Source of the DNA: Bathynomus jamesi | Taxonomy: Eukaryota > Arthropoda > Malacostraca > Isopoda > Cirolanidae | NCBI GenBank assembly: GCA_023014485.1 | Contig: JAJOZX010000996.1 | Span: 482,001 to 546,000, forward strand | DNA: 64,000 bases | Direction of reading: 5' to 3' | Shown here: positions 21,352-31,991 of the stretch, piece after piece | Layout of the letters: every line of letters starts with the position of its first letter | Position numbering within the stretch: position 1 is the stretch's first letter | The notes under the pieces: model-generated | Databases searched by the model: none | What the model saw: only the letters and a program-made list of their open reading frames with translations | Told to the model about the DNA's origin: nothing | Program-made: the position numbers and the translations under genes

Positions 21352-22427
21352 CACCTCTCTCCTGCAACAGTACTTTACCAAACTGGAACACTGGCTCACC
21401 AAAAACAGGATGACAGCTTCCCCACAAAAATCAACCATCTCACTTTTCATTCCAGACCGTCACGAATCCCAGATACATCCCAGAGTTACCCTCCAGAGAC
21501 AACCCCTCCAACTTAACAAAACTCCATCCATCCTTGGCATCACCCTGGACACTCACATGACGTTCTCCCCCCACATCTCAAACATCTGCAACAAAGCCAC
21601 CGAGAAGCTCAATGCCCTTAGCTCACTTACCGCCTCCACATTTGGGCAACAAAAAGAAACACTCAGCATACTCTATAAACAATTCATACGTTCAACTCTA
21701 AATTACGTCTCCCCAGCATGGTTCCCACCCATTTCAGCCACTAATTTAAACAACTTACAAACCACCCAAAATATGGCCTTCGAGTCATAACAGGCTGCCT
21801 GCAGACAACACCCATCCCCCATCTACACTCTGAAACTAAAATTCTCCCCATCAAATACCACCTAAATATGATAGGTACTCAATTTTACAGCAGAGCCATG
21901 TCACCAGACCACCCTTGCCACCATATCACCACACAAAACCCCCCACCTAGAAACCAAAAACGCACACCCTCGGTACACTACTCACAGCAACTTAATGATA
22001 TTCCCCTACCGCCTCAAAACTCCAATCCCATTAAACACATACACTCCCAAATAACACTCCATGCCCTGGCAAACTAAGCACCCAACACTCTACTCCAAGC
22101 CACTCCCCTCTGACATCCATCACAGTGAAACAACCCTTCCGAGGGAATCAAAAGTCTCTCTCGCCAGACTCCGCTCCGGTCACCACCCGACCCTACAAAC
22201 TTATAAACACCAGATTCAAAGTTCCCCAACCCCAACGTGCCAAAGATGCCTCTTCCACACAACTCAGACAAAATTTTAATATATCCTCACTTAGAGACCT
22301 ATGGACCCGTCCCGTGGAAGCTGCGGGATACCTGAGTGCCGCTGGTTTCTCATGAAGAGTATCCAGGGGCTACAAAGTAAAGTAAATTAAAGTAAAGTAT
22401 GTGTGGCGAAATCCATGGTTTTGGTTC

Positions 22428-22603
22428 AGTGTTGAGATATTTCACGCAGGAAAATGAAAGCAAAGAATAGCGACGTTTCGTTCCAAATCACCGGAGCATT
22501 CTCAAACTTTATTGTTTTATTCTAAAGCTTTAGAATGCTTCAGAGATTGGAACGAAACGTCGCTACTCCTGCTTTTATCTTCCTGCGTGAAATATCTCAA
22601 CAC
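22428..22603. repeat. Penelope-like inverted terminal repeat
   Basis: The arms 22428-22502 and 22530-22603 mirror each other (TTGAGATATTTCACGCAGGA; CGACGTTTCGTTCC against GGAACGAAACGTCG). An AACGAAACGTCG motif at the end of an inverted repeat is typical of Penelope-like elements. No coding region is attached. Confidence 0.65.
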
Positions 22604-22627
22604 ACACACACACACACACACACACAT

Positions 22628-22682
<55 letters not shown>
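22604..22682. repeat. (CA)n(TA)n microsatellite
   Basis: CA repeats are followed by two TA blocks. It lies between the Penelope-like repeat and a LINE tail. Confidence 0.95.
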
Positions 22683-22688
<6 letters not shown>

Positions 22689-23640
22689 TTATTGACAGAC
22701 CAGTAGTCCTAAACAAACAGTAATGATACAGACGGAAATAAAAATAAATAAATAAATACAAAATACAAGTATTAAAAATAGAAATATAATTGCTGAAAAA
22801 ATAGCAATGTCGAAGTTAAGTGGAGCTACAGATATATGGTAGAAGACATATGGCAGCACTGATGAATAGCTTGGATAATTGGGTAGGCTGATTTTTTTAA
22901 ATTCTTTGCGTTAGACTATACTGAATACGTCTTGGTACCTCTGGGACATTGTGGTTAGCAAACATTTGCGAAGCTGAGCATCTTGGGAGTAACTTATGTA
23001 AGGGTCTGAAAGATCTGCTATAAAACAAATTTAGGGTTCTGCCAAAACCTTTTTTTATAATTCACCCAGAGTTACTGCCCATATATATATATTAGCGCAG
23101 AAAATACGAAAGAGAGTGTCTTTAGCTTCACTCGTATAGAATCGGAAGTTCCTTATAGTCATTAGTTATTTTAGCACAGAGGCTTCGATGCTGTTTTTGT
23201 TTTATCTAAGTCATCACTCAAGGAGCTGGTGATAATTTGACCCAGATACTAAATCCTTGAACTTCCTCTATTGGTTCACCTCTCATTTTGAAACTAATAT
23301 TAGCTGACTGATTAAAGCTTCTAGGATGGAATTGCATAACCTTCGTTTTTGTAACATTAAAAAGAATATCATGGTCCTGCGAATATAATTTGCAGATTTT
23401 CAGAAGACAATCCAGACCTTTAACAATAAGATTTATGAACACCATATCATCGATTAAGTTATTTAGCCCTATGTTATCTACAGTATGCAACATCCAACTT
23501 TCGTCTCATTAGGTGAAACAATTAAACCATTAATATACAGTACAAATTAAACAGCAGAAGAAAGAACAAGGAACCTTGCCTCATTCCGCTGGAGGAGCCA
23601 AAACACTAGGACAATATATTGCCCCATCTAACCATAAATA
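22683..23640 (-). pseudogene. LINE reverse-transcriptase and 3' UTR, minus strand
   Basis: From the right, minus-strand fragments read GMRQGSLFFLLLFNLY (motif B), IDDMVFINLIVKGLDCLLK (mutated YADD region) and NVTKTKVMQFHPRS with MRGEPIEEVQGF (post-catalytic region). A 3' UTR follows. The UTR (TGTAGCTCCACTTAACTTC... to ...CAATAAACTTTA) matches 33965-34410 on the plus strand. The YADD tyrosine and alanine are not preserved in frame. Confidence 0.7.
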
Positions 23641-23703
23641 AATTGGTGGGCATACCAAAATTTCAATATATTTAATATGTACAAGGAACTTCCCTCTCTT
23701 CTA

Positions 23704-23780
23704 CAGGGTGATCCAGTTAAAACGCAACCCAGTACAATACACTAATATTCTCTGGGTTGCGTTTTAAGTGGATCACCATG
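23704..23780. mobile_element. 77-bp palindromic micro-MITE (mariner-type ends) no. 1
   Basis: It is flanked by TA, begins CAGGGTGATCCAGTTAAAAC and ends GTTTTAAGTGGATCACCATG. The ~30-bp arms leave a ~17-bp loop. The length is exactly 77 bp, as in the copies at 25016 and 63523. Confidence 0.85.
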
Positions 23781-23965
23781 TAGTTAAAAAAAATATTATT
23801 ATTTATTCTATCATATGCATTACTTAACATCCAAGAAACAACTGTAAATGGTTGAATTACTGTCAGTGTATTTAAATACAATTTCCTTCATTACATAGAT
23901 GCACAAGTCATATATATATATATATATATATGAAGGAGGCAAATGATTTGTTTTGGCATATACAA

Positions 23966-24215
23966 GTACAGTTTCAGAAAAAATTCGCCGAGAAACATAA
24001 ACTTTCTAAAAAAAAAAAAATGAAAATTACTAATTGGTAATGAGTGGATTTTAATTTTTTTAACTTCATTACTGTCGCAAAGTAAAAAAAAAAAAAAAAA
24101 AAAACCCAAATAAAATACCCAGAGAAAGACAATATTACCAATTCGTAACCTTTTATGGTTTTCAGAAATTTTATGTTTGTAAGATAACTTTTTTTTTTGG
24201 AAACTCTATTTCACG
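23966..24215. mobile_element. Foldback MITE family G, copy 1
   Basis: The left arm contains AGTTTCAGAAAAAATTCGCC, GAAACATAAACTTTCTAAAA and TTACTAATTGGTAAT. The right arm carries ATTACCAATTCGTAA, AGAAATTTTATGTTTGTAAG and a TTTTTTTTTGGAAACT end. Copies at 25244 and 61095 have the same arm order. No ORF. Confidence 0.7.
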
Positions 24216-24666
24216 ATCATCAGTATTAAAAAAGTTTTTAATTGGAGAATTAAGGTGAATTATAAGATATAAATTATATAAAATAATTTTACGTGAGACA
24301 AACATTAATTACGTTTGTACGAATTAAAGTCTAAATAAAAAATTAAAATTTTGAAGTAAATACCGAGATATTATTGTCTATTTAGTTAAAATAAAACTTT
24401 GATATAACGATGCCAATGAATTGCCCCCCCCCTCCAAAAAATATCATAAAAAGACGTAAGTGAAAGCTATAAGGTCGTAAATGTTGGAAAATAAAATAAT
24501 AAAAACGACCTTAAAACATTCTGGAAAGGTTTCACAGGGTGGGGTCGGGTATGGGTAGGGAATTCCGTGTGCTTTATTTTTGCTTGTACTGTTCTATCTG
24601 GCACGGGGAATTTTGTCTTCCATTGTGTTTATGTTAAATTATATATTACAGGTATACCGCTAAAAT
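24216..24666. other. Unassigned AT-rich sequence
   Basis: Nothing recognised; short C and A homopolymers only. Confidence 0.4.
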
Positions 24667-24835
24667 AGTCAACGCCCGTAGCTCATTGGGTAGGGCCTTT
24701 TCCTTATAAGCGAAGTGAACACACTGAGGTCGGGGGTTTCAATTCCCGATGGTGCTAGTAATAATAATCTGGGAGTTAGCTCAATGAGCGCTGTGCCACT
24801 TTCTGTCTCTCTTTACTGTTTATTATTACTGTTAC
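24667..24835 (+). repeat. tRNA-derived SINE, family T1
   Basis: The head is CGCCCGTAGCTCATTGGGTA (A box), ...GGGGGTTTCAATTCCC (B box), then a short AATAAT run and GCGCTGTGCCACTTTCTG. This is the least degraded copy of the family in the window. Confidence 0.8.
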
Positions 24836-25015
24836 AAAACTGGAAACTTTACAGTAAGTAGGAGGTTAATGATGATAAGGGGTTCGATACCTTCATTATC
24901 TTAAAATATTTATAGGCTATGGGAGGGAGTATATATATATTAATTTAGAATTTTTTATTATTATTTAATGTTGTTTCTAAAAGCGGTAGATCTTATATAT
25001 TAGTTTTGGCAAGTA

Positions 25016-25092
25016 CAGGGTGCCCATAAATTATCCTTACAAATTCAACTCAATTACGAGTGAATTTGTAAAGGTAATTTCTGTGCACCCTG
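25016..25092. mobile_element. 77-bp palindromic micro-MITE no. 2
   Basis: It is flanked by TA, begins CAGGGTGCCCATAAATTATC and ends GTAATTTCTGTGCACCCTG. The arms pair over ~30 bp. It has the same 77-bp length as the other two but a different arm sequence. Confidence 0.85.
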
Positions 25093-25243
25093 TATTACGA
25101 AATTGTTAATGGTTCATTTGATGGGTGAGCCGATGTTTGAGTTGGATGAGGTAGCAACGCTAATTTTAGGGCGGTTACTGCGAAGTTTATATTCATCGAT
25201 GCGAATATGTAGTTGACGAAAGGTTATACTAACCTCCGACGAT

Positions 25244-25465
25244 GTACAGTTTCGGTAAAAAAGTTCGCCTAAGAAACATAACATTTCTAGAAAGCATAAA
25301 AATTACAAATCAGTATAATGATTAGTTTTAAATTTTGAAATTTTATTAGTGCCACCATAAAGAATAAACTAGTCGAAGAAAAACAGAACATTACCAATTA
25401 GTAATTTCTTATGCATTTTAGAAATTTTATGGTTTTAGGTGAACTTTTTTCCGCAATTTTGGAAA
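25244..25465. mobile_element. Foldback MITE family G, copy 2
   Basis: It begins CAGTTTCGGTAAAAAAGTTC and GCCTAAGAAACATAACATTT. The right part has CATTACCAATTAGTAATTTC and TTTTATGGTTTTAGGTGAAC. It matches copy 1 in arm order. Confidence 0.7.
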
Positions 25466-26105
25466 TTTATATTTAAATTCAAGAAATGAGTGTAATTTAG
25501 AAGTTAAAGTAAAGATATACAAAATATTAACTTGAGAATAAAATTTATTAATCGATTTATTAGTAGGCCTATAATATTTTGAAAGAAAATCTTTCATGTT
25601 CCACTTCAAAATTCATCCTGATTTTGTTACGGTATAATTCTTTTAGAACTCTTTCCATCCCTATTAACTTCCCGTACCTTTTTTAAAGGACCTCCAAACT
25701 ATCGTAACTTTATGATGTCCGACATTGAATATCTCAATTTTTCGAGTCTTCATCTTTCTTCTTGGCAATCACAAAAGACTGAGAAGTGACCAAAATAAGA
25801 CGAAAGAATCAAAGAATCACAGTTCCACCCAGAATTCTGAGAGGGTGAGGGGCAGAATTAACCCTAAATTCCCAAAACTCAGTTTGACTTTTGTTGAGTC
25901 TCCGACCAACCCAGATCATACGTTTAAGTTCTTATATGGAACCTTATCTGATATTTTTAATAACTGTTTTCCTTTAAAGACGAAAACTATTTATCCAAAA
26001 GAGCATTGCAAAACCACGGATCACTCCCGGAAGTATTCAATCAATAAAACAATCGAATAAATTGTTTAAATTGCGACTGCAAGATAAGTAGATTTCCTCA
26101 ACTAC

Positions 26106-26521
26106 AGGGCTACGTCGTAGCCAATGTCGTAACACCGCTTCCCGTTGATCAGCGAAGTTAAACGACATTGGGTCTGGGTAGTAGTTGGATGGGAGACCAT
26201 CATTATGTAGCAACCCGTGGTTCGGATCCCACGTAAAACTAGGTCCCCTCCGTCATATGACCTTAGATCAGTGCTCTTCAACCTTTTTATGCTTACCGCC
26301 CACTTTTGTAATTTTGAATCTCCGTATCGCCCACCAAAATTAAAAATGCAAAAACTCAAACTAAAAGTTATATACCCTGCATAAAACAATAAAATTAATT
26401 GCAATTACCTTTAGATTAATGAGATCCTTGAGCCACTAGTGGGCGGTACCGCCCAGGTTGAAGAGCACTGCCTTAGATGTTTCGAAGGAGGTTAAACAAA
26501 CCCAATCATTATTATTATTAT
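26106..26521 (+). repeat. 5S rRNA-derived SINE with 11-bp TSD
   Basis: It contains GATCAGCGAAGTTAAACGAC and AGTTGGATGGGAGACC, matching 5S A-box and C-box regions, then CCGTGGTTCGGATCCC and an (ATT)n tail. The flanks TCCTCAACTAC (26095-26105) and TCCTCAACTGC (26522-26532) form a LINE-style target duplication. A 203-bp hAT MITE (26269-26471) sits inside. The SINE therefore inserted into an older LINE and later received the MITE. Confidence 0.85.
26269..26471. mobile_element. hAT MITE with 8-bp TSD
   Basis: The ends CAGTGCTCTTCAACC / GGTTGAAGAGCACTG are inverted repeats and are flanked by CCTTAGAT (26261-26268, 26472-26479). GCGGTACCGCCC lies inside the right end. It is non-coding. Confidence 0.93.
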
Positions 26522-28755
26522 CCTCAACTGCAATTTACACAATAATTATAGCTATTATAATAATTAATTTTCTAAATCAAAAGGAGACTTAAACAATATT
26601 TGAGCACCTATAAAAAATCTTATTAATAAAAACTGCATTAAAAAAATCCAAGAAAACCTCTAACTTCGACATCTATCTGATTAAATAATCTTTTAAATAA
26701 TCATTGCATTCATAGCTGATAAACTTCGTCCTTCAAAATTACAAAATGTCAATAAATTAAATTACCATTTAAATTTATGTAATTTACTACGCCTCGAGAC
26801 GTTCAAAGAACAATTATTAGTAATTTGAAATATAACGGTAATAACATAATAAGATTTTTGTACCTAAGTGAAGTTGGTTAAATATAAAATATCTATAACT
26901 TTGGTTACAATTATTAACTTAAGTATTTCCAAATGTATATTTTCATCAATGTTATATGAAAATTGTTTATACAACATCCCTGTTTAAAGGAGGTGATCCT
27001 GCACTAACAACTAATTACAGATCATTATCTGTATTCGTTAAATTTTTTCTAAAATTGTAAAGAATAAGAGATAAATCATTATTTTGAATCTCGTGATTTA
27101 TTCTCTCTTCACCAATAATGGCTTCTGTAAGAAAACGTTGACTGAAATAGCTATCTTAAATCTTATGTAAAACGCTTATGTCACAAAGATTAATAAAATC
27201 ATAATTTCTATCTTCATGGATTTGAGTAAGAATTTTGATGTGGTACCGCAATATTCTACTCAACAAACTAGTATACTGTTATTGATTTAGGGATGCTATA
27301 AATGACTGATTTAAGAGATATTTGTCTAATATACATAAATTCAGAAATGTTTGCTGAACTAAGTTGCTTATATAAAAGGCGTACGACAAGGCTCAATTTT
27401 GCCTCCTCTGTTATTTTTTATTTTATATAAATGACCTTTTACTCTCTTTAAATATATGATATTTAACTTCAAAATGTTTGCAGATGACACAACTTTGTCT
27501 TTTTATTGCAAAGATGTCAATACCACGGAAGACCTTTAAAAATTAATTTACCAAACTTTACATTGTCTTCCACTATGCACTAGCTGGCGAGACGATTGTC
27601 TCTTTGTCTCTTCGTAGTACTGTAGATCGAGCGCGCGCGATGATTATAACTGCTAATTATAACTGTTCGGCAATAACTCACCGCGATTAGTGTTATAATT
27701 TTAAAAAACCAACAATAGGATTAGTGCTTTCTCCCGGGACGTCATTTTACTGGTACAGAAATCGAGAAAAAGAGTTCATTCAATATTTTTCTCAAGAAAA
27801 TTCACTGGTATATTGCAACAATGTTTTGGAACTAATACTGAAGCTAGGCGCCGCAGTCTATGACCCAAATGAGTGGAGACTTTTCATTGATTCCTCCAAA
27901 AGAATTTCTAAAAGGCGTCCTCCTTCACAACGGTAACTTGCATGCATCCGTTCCTGTGGCTCATTCGGTTCACTTGAAGGAAACGTACGAAAATCTTGAG
28001 CTTCTTCTAGCTAAGGTCAGGCGCATATTTATATATGGGTCAAATGGGCCATGGCCCAGGGCGGCAAATTTTAGGGGGCGGCAAAATTTTGAGGGCAGTA
28101 AAATTCTGGAGGAAAAGTCGTAACAAGAAAGGTAACAAGAAATCACTTCTTAGGTAGGAAAAAAATCCAAAATTTCTGGTATTTTTTTTGCTAAAAAAAA
28201 CGGAGAAAAGTTAGTACCACTTAAAAAAAAATCTCATTACGTTCGAATGAAGTCGATTTCAAAGTTGGTCCTTGGCCTTAATATATTTTATTAATTTTAA
28301 TAATATCTTTATTTTAAAGCTAATTATTTTTATTTTATTTCAGATTTATTGTTTACACTTTACAGAGTATCAAGCCAAAAATTGGCCAATTATTTTGTTT
28401 AAGGTTTTCTCTATAAAATTGAATTTATATTTTTTCTATTTTGCAACTTTGAACTTTGAAACTGGACAACATTTAAAATTTAAAGACAAGATTGTGTTTA
28501 TCTCAGTTTAGTACAGTAATGGTATTTATACAAGGTAAGAAGAAGGCAGTTTTTAAGACAATTGTGAATTTTTTATGTTAACTTAATTACCTATATGTAG
28601 TTGGCTATTAGAAACACTCAGCTTGGCTGAGCTATTTTTTTAAAAATATATAATTATAATATATTTTATTAATTTTAATAATATATTTCTATTTTAAAAT
28701 ATAATTATTTATATTTTTAATTAATTTCAGATGTATTTGTTTTTTCAGATGAGTA

Positions 28756-29840
28756 ATGGGAGAAAAAACTATATATTTTATTTACGTGTTCTTCACTGCC
28801 TCCACTCACCGTTGGGAAATATTACAAAATCATTTTATCAAATCTGAAAATGTAACGCTAAAGAGCTTATCAGACACTCGATGGTCAACCCTTGAAGAAG
28901 CGTGTAGGAGTCTCAATAAAGACTGGGAAGAGGTTATAGAGGCACTTACGTCCATTGAAGAAGATGAATCAGAAAAGCCTCGCACACGCAGTGAAGCATC
29001 AGGCTACCTCAATCAACTGCAACGCCTTGAAACTACAATTCTTTCTTTAATGTGGGGTGACATTCTGGAAAGGTTCAATGCTACTAGTAAACAGCTCCAA
29101 GCAGTTAACATTGATCTTGGTATCGTAGCAGAACTGTATGCATCATTGACATTCTATGTAAAAGATGCAAGAGACAACTTCGACTTTTATGAAGAAGCAG
29201 CAATTAAGAAATCATCTATCCGCGAATATGAAGTTACAATGGAAAGAAAAAAGAAAAAGAAAACTTCGAGTCGACGAAACTCGCGAAGGCGAGGTAGAAT
29301 TAGATGGACGGAGGAACTTCTTTATTAATACTTATCTTGTGGTACTTGACAAATTATTGTCGGAATTAAACCGTCGCAAAGATGTGTATGAAAACCTCCA
29401 TGCACGGTTTTGCATTTTTCACAAAAGTCACCATCTTGAATCCGACACAATGCTATTAAGCTTTGGGTTTGGGAATTTTACAAGGATGACTTGGCGGAAG
29501 CATTTGTTAATGAGTGTCTTTATTTCCGTGGTTTTTTTCTGAATTTGGAGAAAAACTCCTACGAGCATTCTTGAGATGAGTGAGATGATCCAAGCAAAAG
29601 GATTAAAAGAAGTTTACCCATATGTTGATATTACGGTCAGGATCTTCCTATATACGCCGGCTTCCAACTGTTCTGCCGAAAGATCTTTTTCTGTACTGCG
29701 ACGTCAGTCAGTCGTCAGAAAATCGTCTCAACTCTTTAGCTATCCTTAGTATTGAATCGGAACTCACGAAAGCTCTTAGCTATACAAATCTTATTGACTC
29801 CTTCGCTGCTCAGCAATCTTGGCAGAAACTGCTTTGAGTA
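28756..29840 (+). pseudogene. hAT (ZMYM1-like) transposase, C-terminal half
   Basis: Successive frames give THRWEILQNHF, LKSLSDTRWSTLEEACRSLN (hAT RW motif), KDARDNFDFYEEAAI, a Lys/Arg-rich stretch, INTYLVVLDKLLSELNRR, and VRIFLYTPASNCSAERSFSV then RLNSLAILSIESEL (dimerisation motif). Frameshifts lie near 29240, 29480 and 29700. The N-terminal zinc finger and the first catalytic Asp are not seen. Confidence 0.75.
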
Positions 29841-29923
29841 TTCTAGAATGGTCGATTTCGTAACTAAACATAAAGATCGTAAAGATAACCTACAATGCAT
29901 TTCTGTCCACACATTTAAGGGAT

Positions 29924-29929
<6 letters not shown>

Positions 29930-29981
<52 letters not shown>
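29930..29981. repeat. (AT)n microsatellite
   Basis: A pure TA run inside the hAT element. Confidence 0.97.
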
Positions 29982-29982
<1 letters not shown>

Positions 29983-30080
29983 TGCAAACCCACAAGGAAA
30001 AAGAAAAATGATTCCAAGGCCTTTCGTGACGAGGTGTACTTCTGAATAGACGAAAGGCCTTGGAATCATTTTTCTTTTTC
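29982..30080. repeat. Short palindrome (Penelope-like style)
   Basis: The arms 29984-30028 and 30046-30080 mirror each other (AAGGAAAAAGAAAAATGATT; CCAAGGCCTTTCGT). The placement between AT runs and the CCTTTCGTC motif resemble Penelope-like end repeats. Confidence 0.55.
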
Positions 30081-30129
30081 CTTGTAGGTTTGTATCATTC
30101 ATTCATTTCACGTGTCTAATTGTGAAATT

Positions 30130-30133
<4 letters not shown>

Positions 30134-30177
<44 letters not shown>
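30134..30177. repeat. (AT)n microsatellite
   Basis: A TA run directly before the dimeric SINE. Confidence 0.97.
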
Positions 30178-30179
<2 letters not shown>

Positions 30180-30470
30180 GCGCCTCGGTGGTGTAGTGGT
30201 TAGCGTCGCTGACTACGAATCGGTCGGCCCCGGGTTCGAGACCCGATGGCAGCCGGCGCGTAGCAAAACCCAGCTATTCATCCTTCCACACAATAAAGAA
30301 AGTGGTTGGTAGATAAATGGGTACCCTAAGTGGCCTAGTGGTTAAGACGCTGGGCTGCTGATGGGGCTGGTTCGGATTCCACGTTAAACTGTAGGTCTAA
30401 GGTGGAGTGAAAAGCTTAACCTTCGTCAGAATGAACATTTCGGGCGGAAGCTAACCAAAGGTTATATATA
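30178..30470 (+). repeat. Dimeric tRNA-derived SINE, copy 1
   Basis: Unit 1 (30180-30250) has GGTGGTGTAGTGGTTAGCG (A box) and CCCGGGTTCGAGACCCG (B box). Unit 2 (30321-30390) has GTGGCCTAGTGGTTAAGACG and GCTGGTTCGGATTCCACG. Both have tRNA spacing. A common 3' body ends GGCGGAAGCTAACCAAAGGT. A full reverse copy lies at 62385-62692, which shows the dimer is the mobile unit. Confidence 0.87.
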
Positions 30471-30930
30471 TATTATTATATTATATTATATATATTAGGG
30501 ATGTACCGATGTATCAGTATCGGCCTGTTTTTAGAGTATCGATATCGACCGATACTGCCGATACTTTTCCAAGTTCTCATTTTAAAATTAATATTTAATT
30601 ATTTATAAAATACAATTGAATAAATTTTCATTTGAATAAACTTATTGAATACATATGAAGTTTCATCAATTTTCATTTCTTCCTCTTATTTTTTAAACTG
30701 CTATAATTTGAAACCAATTGCCTATCACGAGATTATTACATCAATTTTTCACTAGAATTAAACATTAACGCCTAGGGAGGACTTATATCTAGAGGTATAC
30801 TTATGCAACGCACCTCGGGCCCCGAGTTGGACTAGAGTAATGTAGTAATTAATAACTATATAGTGGCATACGTAGTTATAAAGAGTCTACTCTTTTGTGA
30901 CTAAATTTATTTCAGTACGTTATATTTATA

Positions 30931-31689
30931 CAGGGTGGGCCGTAAGTTTCCATACATAGGAAAAATTAAACGTTTGTTTTTATGTTTCAGATACCCTAAG
31001 AATATGCGTTTGACGTAAGATCTTGTTTACTGATGAAGCAAATTTTTACGTCAATGGAGAGGTTAATCGGCAAAACATACGTTATTGGAGTAATGCTAAC
31101 CCTAACTGGCTGAGTCCGACGAAGATGCAAGGTGCCGGTAAAGTGATGGTGTGGGCCGGGATATGGGGTGACAGAATTATTGGACCAATTTTTGTCAGTG
31201 GAAATCTTAATGCCGAAAGGTATCTTAACATGTTGCAAGAAGAGATTTTCCCATCCCTGCTAAACGAGGAAGGTAACTTCCCAGTTTACTTCCAGCAAGA
31301 TGGAGCTCCACCTCATTATGGTCTTCACGTGCGTCGGTATTTGGATCAGCAGTTTCCGGATGCTTGGATTGGTCGGCGTGGTCCTGTGGAGTGGCCTCCC
31401 AGATCCCCAGATCTTTACCCCCCTTGATTTCTATCTTTGGGGGCACTTGAAGGCCATGGTGTATCAGGAAAAGATACGAGACATAAATCATCTAAAGGAA
31501 CGTATCACCAACGCCATTACAAGCATAAGGTCAACTGTGCTAATGCGTGTTCATCAACAGTGGGGAACACGTATTGAAATGTGTTTTCAAAACAATGGCA
31601 ACCATGTAGAGCATATTATATAAATAAAAATGGTTGTCCATAAAAAAATGTTTATTTTTCCTATGTATGGAAACTTACGGCCCACCCTG
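30931..31689 (+). mobile_element. Internally deleted mariner-type element
   Basis: The TIRs CAGGGTGGGCCGTAAGTTTC... / ...GAAACTTACGGCCCACCCTG are ~38 bp and almost perfect, with TA on both sides. The N-terminal HTH coding part is deleted; the catalytic domain remains. Confidence 0.9.
31023..31623 (+). pseudogene. Mariner-type transposase catalytic domain (DD41D-like)
   Basis: It contains [22 protein letters not shown] and WPPRSPDL, then (after a frameshift near 31415) [12 protein letters not shown] and the C-terminal INHLKERITNAITSI. Counting across the frameshift gives 41 residues between the second and third Asp. The HTH region is absent, so it cannot bind its TIRs by itself. Confidence 0.82.
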
Positions 31690-31890
31690 TACATTGAATG
31701 TGCTACAGTATGTACGACTATTACTGTATAAATAATTATTGATAAAATATGTTTTTATTGATTTTGAAAATAAAGTATCGGTATCGGTATCGACAAAATA
31801 TCGGCCTATTTTGAGCATCGGAGTATCGGTATCGGTATCGTTGAAAAAACGAGTATCGGTATCGGCCAAAATTCTGGAATCGGTACATCC

Positions 31891-31893
<3 letters not shown>

Positions 31894-31968
<75 letters not shown>
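31894..31968. repeat. (AT)n microsatellite
   Basis: A ~75-bp TA run that also served as the MITE target. Confidence 0.97.
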
Positions 31969-31974
<6 letters not shown>

Positions 31975-31991
31975 TATATATTATCATAATA

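Larger units (their letters stand above)
19406..22279 (+). pseudogene. LINE reverse transcriptase
   Basis: The pieces in order are: SLKNSHAEGPDHISNKHLKY and PASYRPISLLSTISK (RT fingers); TLLATIDINK then AFDTVPRHILAQK (motif A); YNGVLQEAILSPTLFNL (motif B); SYADDLSI (catalytic YADD); KNRMTASPQKSTIS; LGITLDTHMTF; and a thumb region. A 45-bp in-frame tandem duplication (20098-20142, 20143-20187) repeats PPSRTLLATIDINK at motif A. Removing the hAT and one copy of its TSD makes the frame continuous (TATSLLQQYFTKLEHW). Other frameshifts occur near 20075, 20275, 21785 and after 22077. No endonuclease remains. Confidence 0.8.
19389..22385 (+). mobile_element. Jockey/CR1-like LINE, 5'-truncated, interrupted by a hAT
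   Basis: A C-rich sense strand encodes a reverse transcriptase (described at 19406-22279) and ends in a (TAAAG)-type tail near 22375-22400. The left side starts directly beside the mariner end at 19328, without an endonuclease domain. A hAT at 20495-21351 splits it. Confidence 0.8.
25700..27560 (+). pseudogene. Decayed Jockey/CR1-like LINE, split by a SINE
   Basis: A frame at 25725-26060 ends with YGTLSDIFNNCFPLKTKTI, the EN-RT linker style of these LINEs. After a SINE insertion (26106-26521) the RT motifs continue in broken frames: DPALTTNYRSLSVF (near 27000), FMDLSKNFDVVPQY (near 27210-27250), a VRQGSIL-like motif B (near 27385) and KMFADDTTLSFYCKD (near 27475-27510), which keeps the catalytic FADD. 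Many stops make it a clear relic. Confidence 0.7.
30496..31893. mobile_element. hAT-type MITE interrupted by a mariner
   Basis: The ends TAGGGATGTACCGAT and ATCGGTACATCCCTA are inverted repeats rich in GTATCGGTATCGG motifs. ATATATAT flanks both sides (30488-30495, 31894-31901), consistent with an 8-bp duplication in an AT tract. Without the mariner the MITE is about 640 bp. Confidence 0.8.

Noticed and set aside
26106..26268. Resemblance to a genuine 5S rRNA gene
   Set aside because: Only the internal promoter region matches. The ends do not pair, a 3' SINE body follows, and five diverged copies in both orientations exist.
30180..30250. Resemblance to a functional tRNA gene
   Set aside because: A second tRNA-like unit and a common tail are attached, and the whole dimer recurs at 62385-62692, so it is a SINE head.
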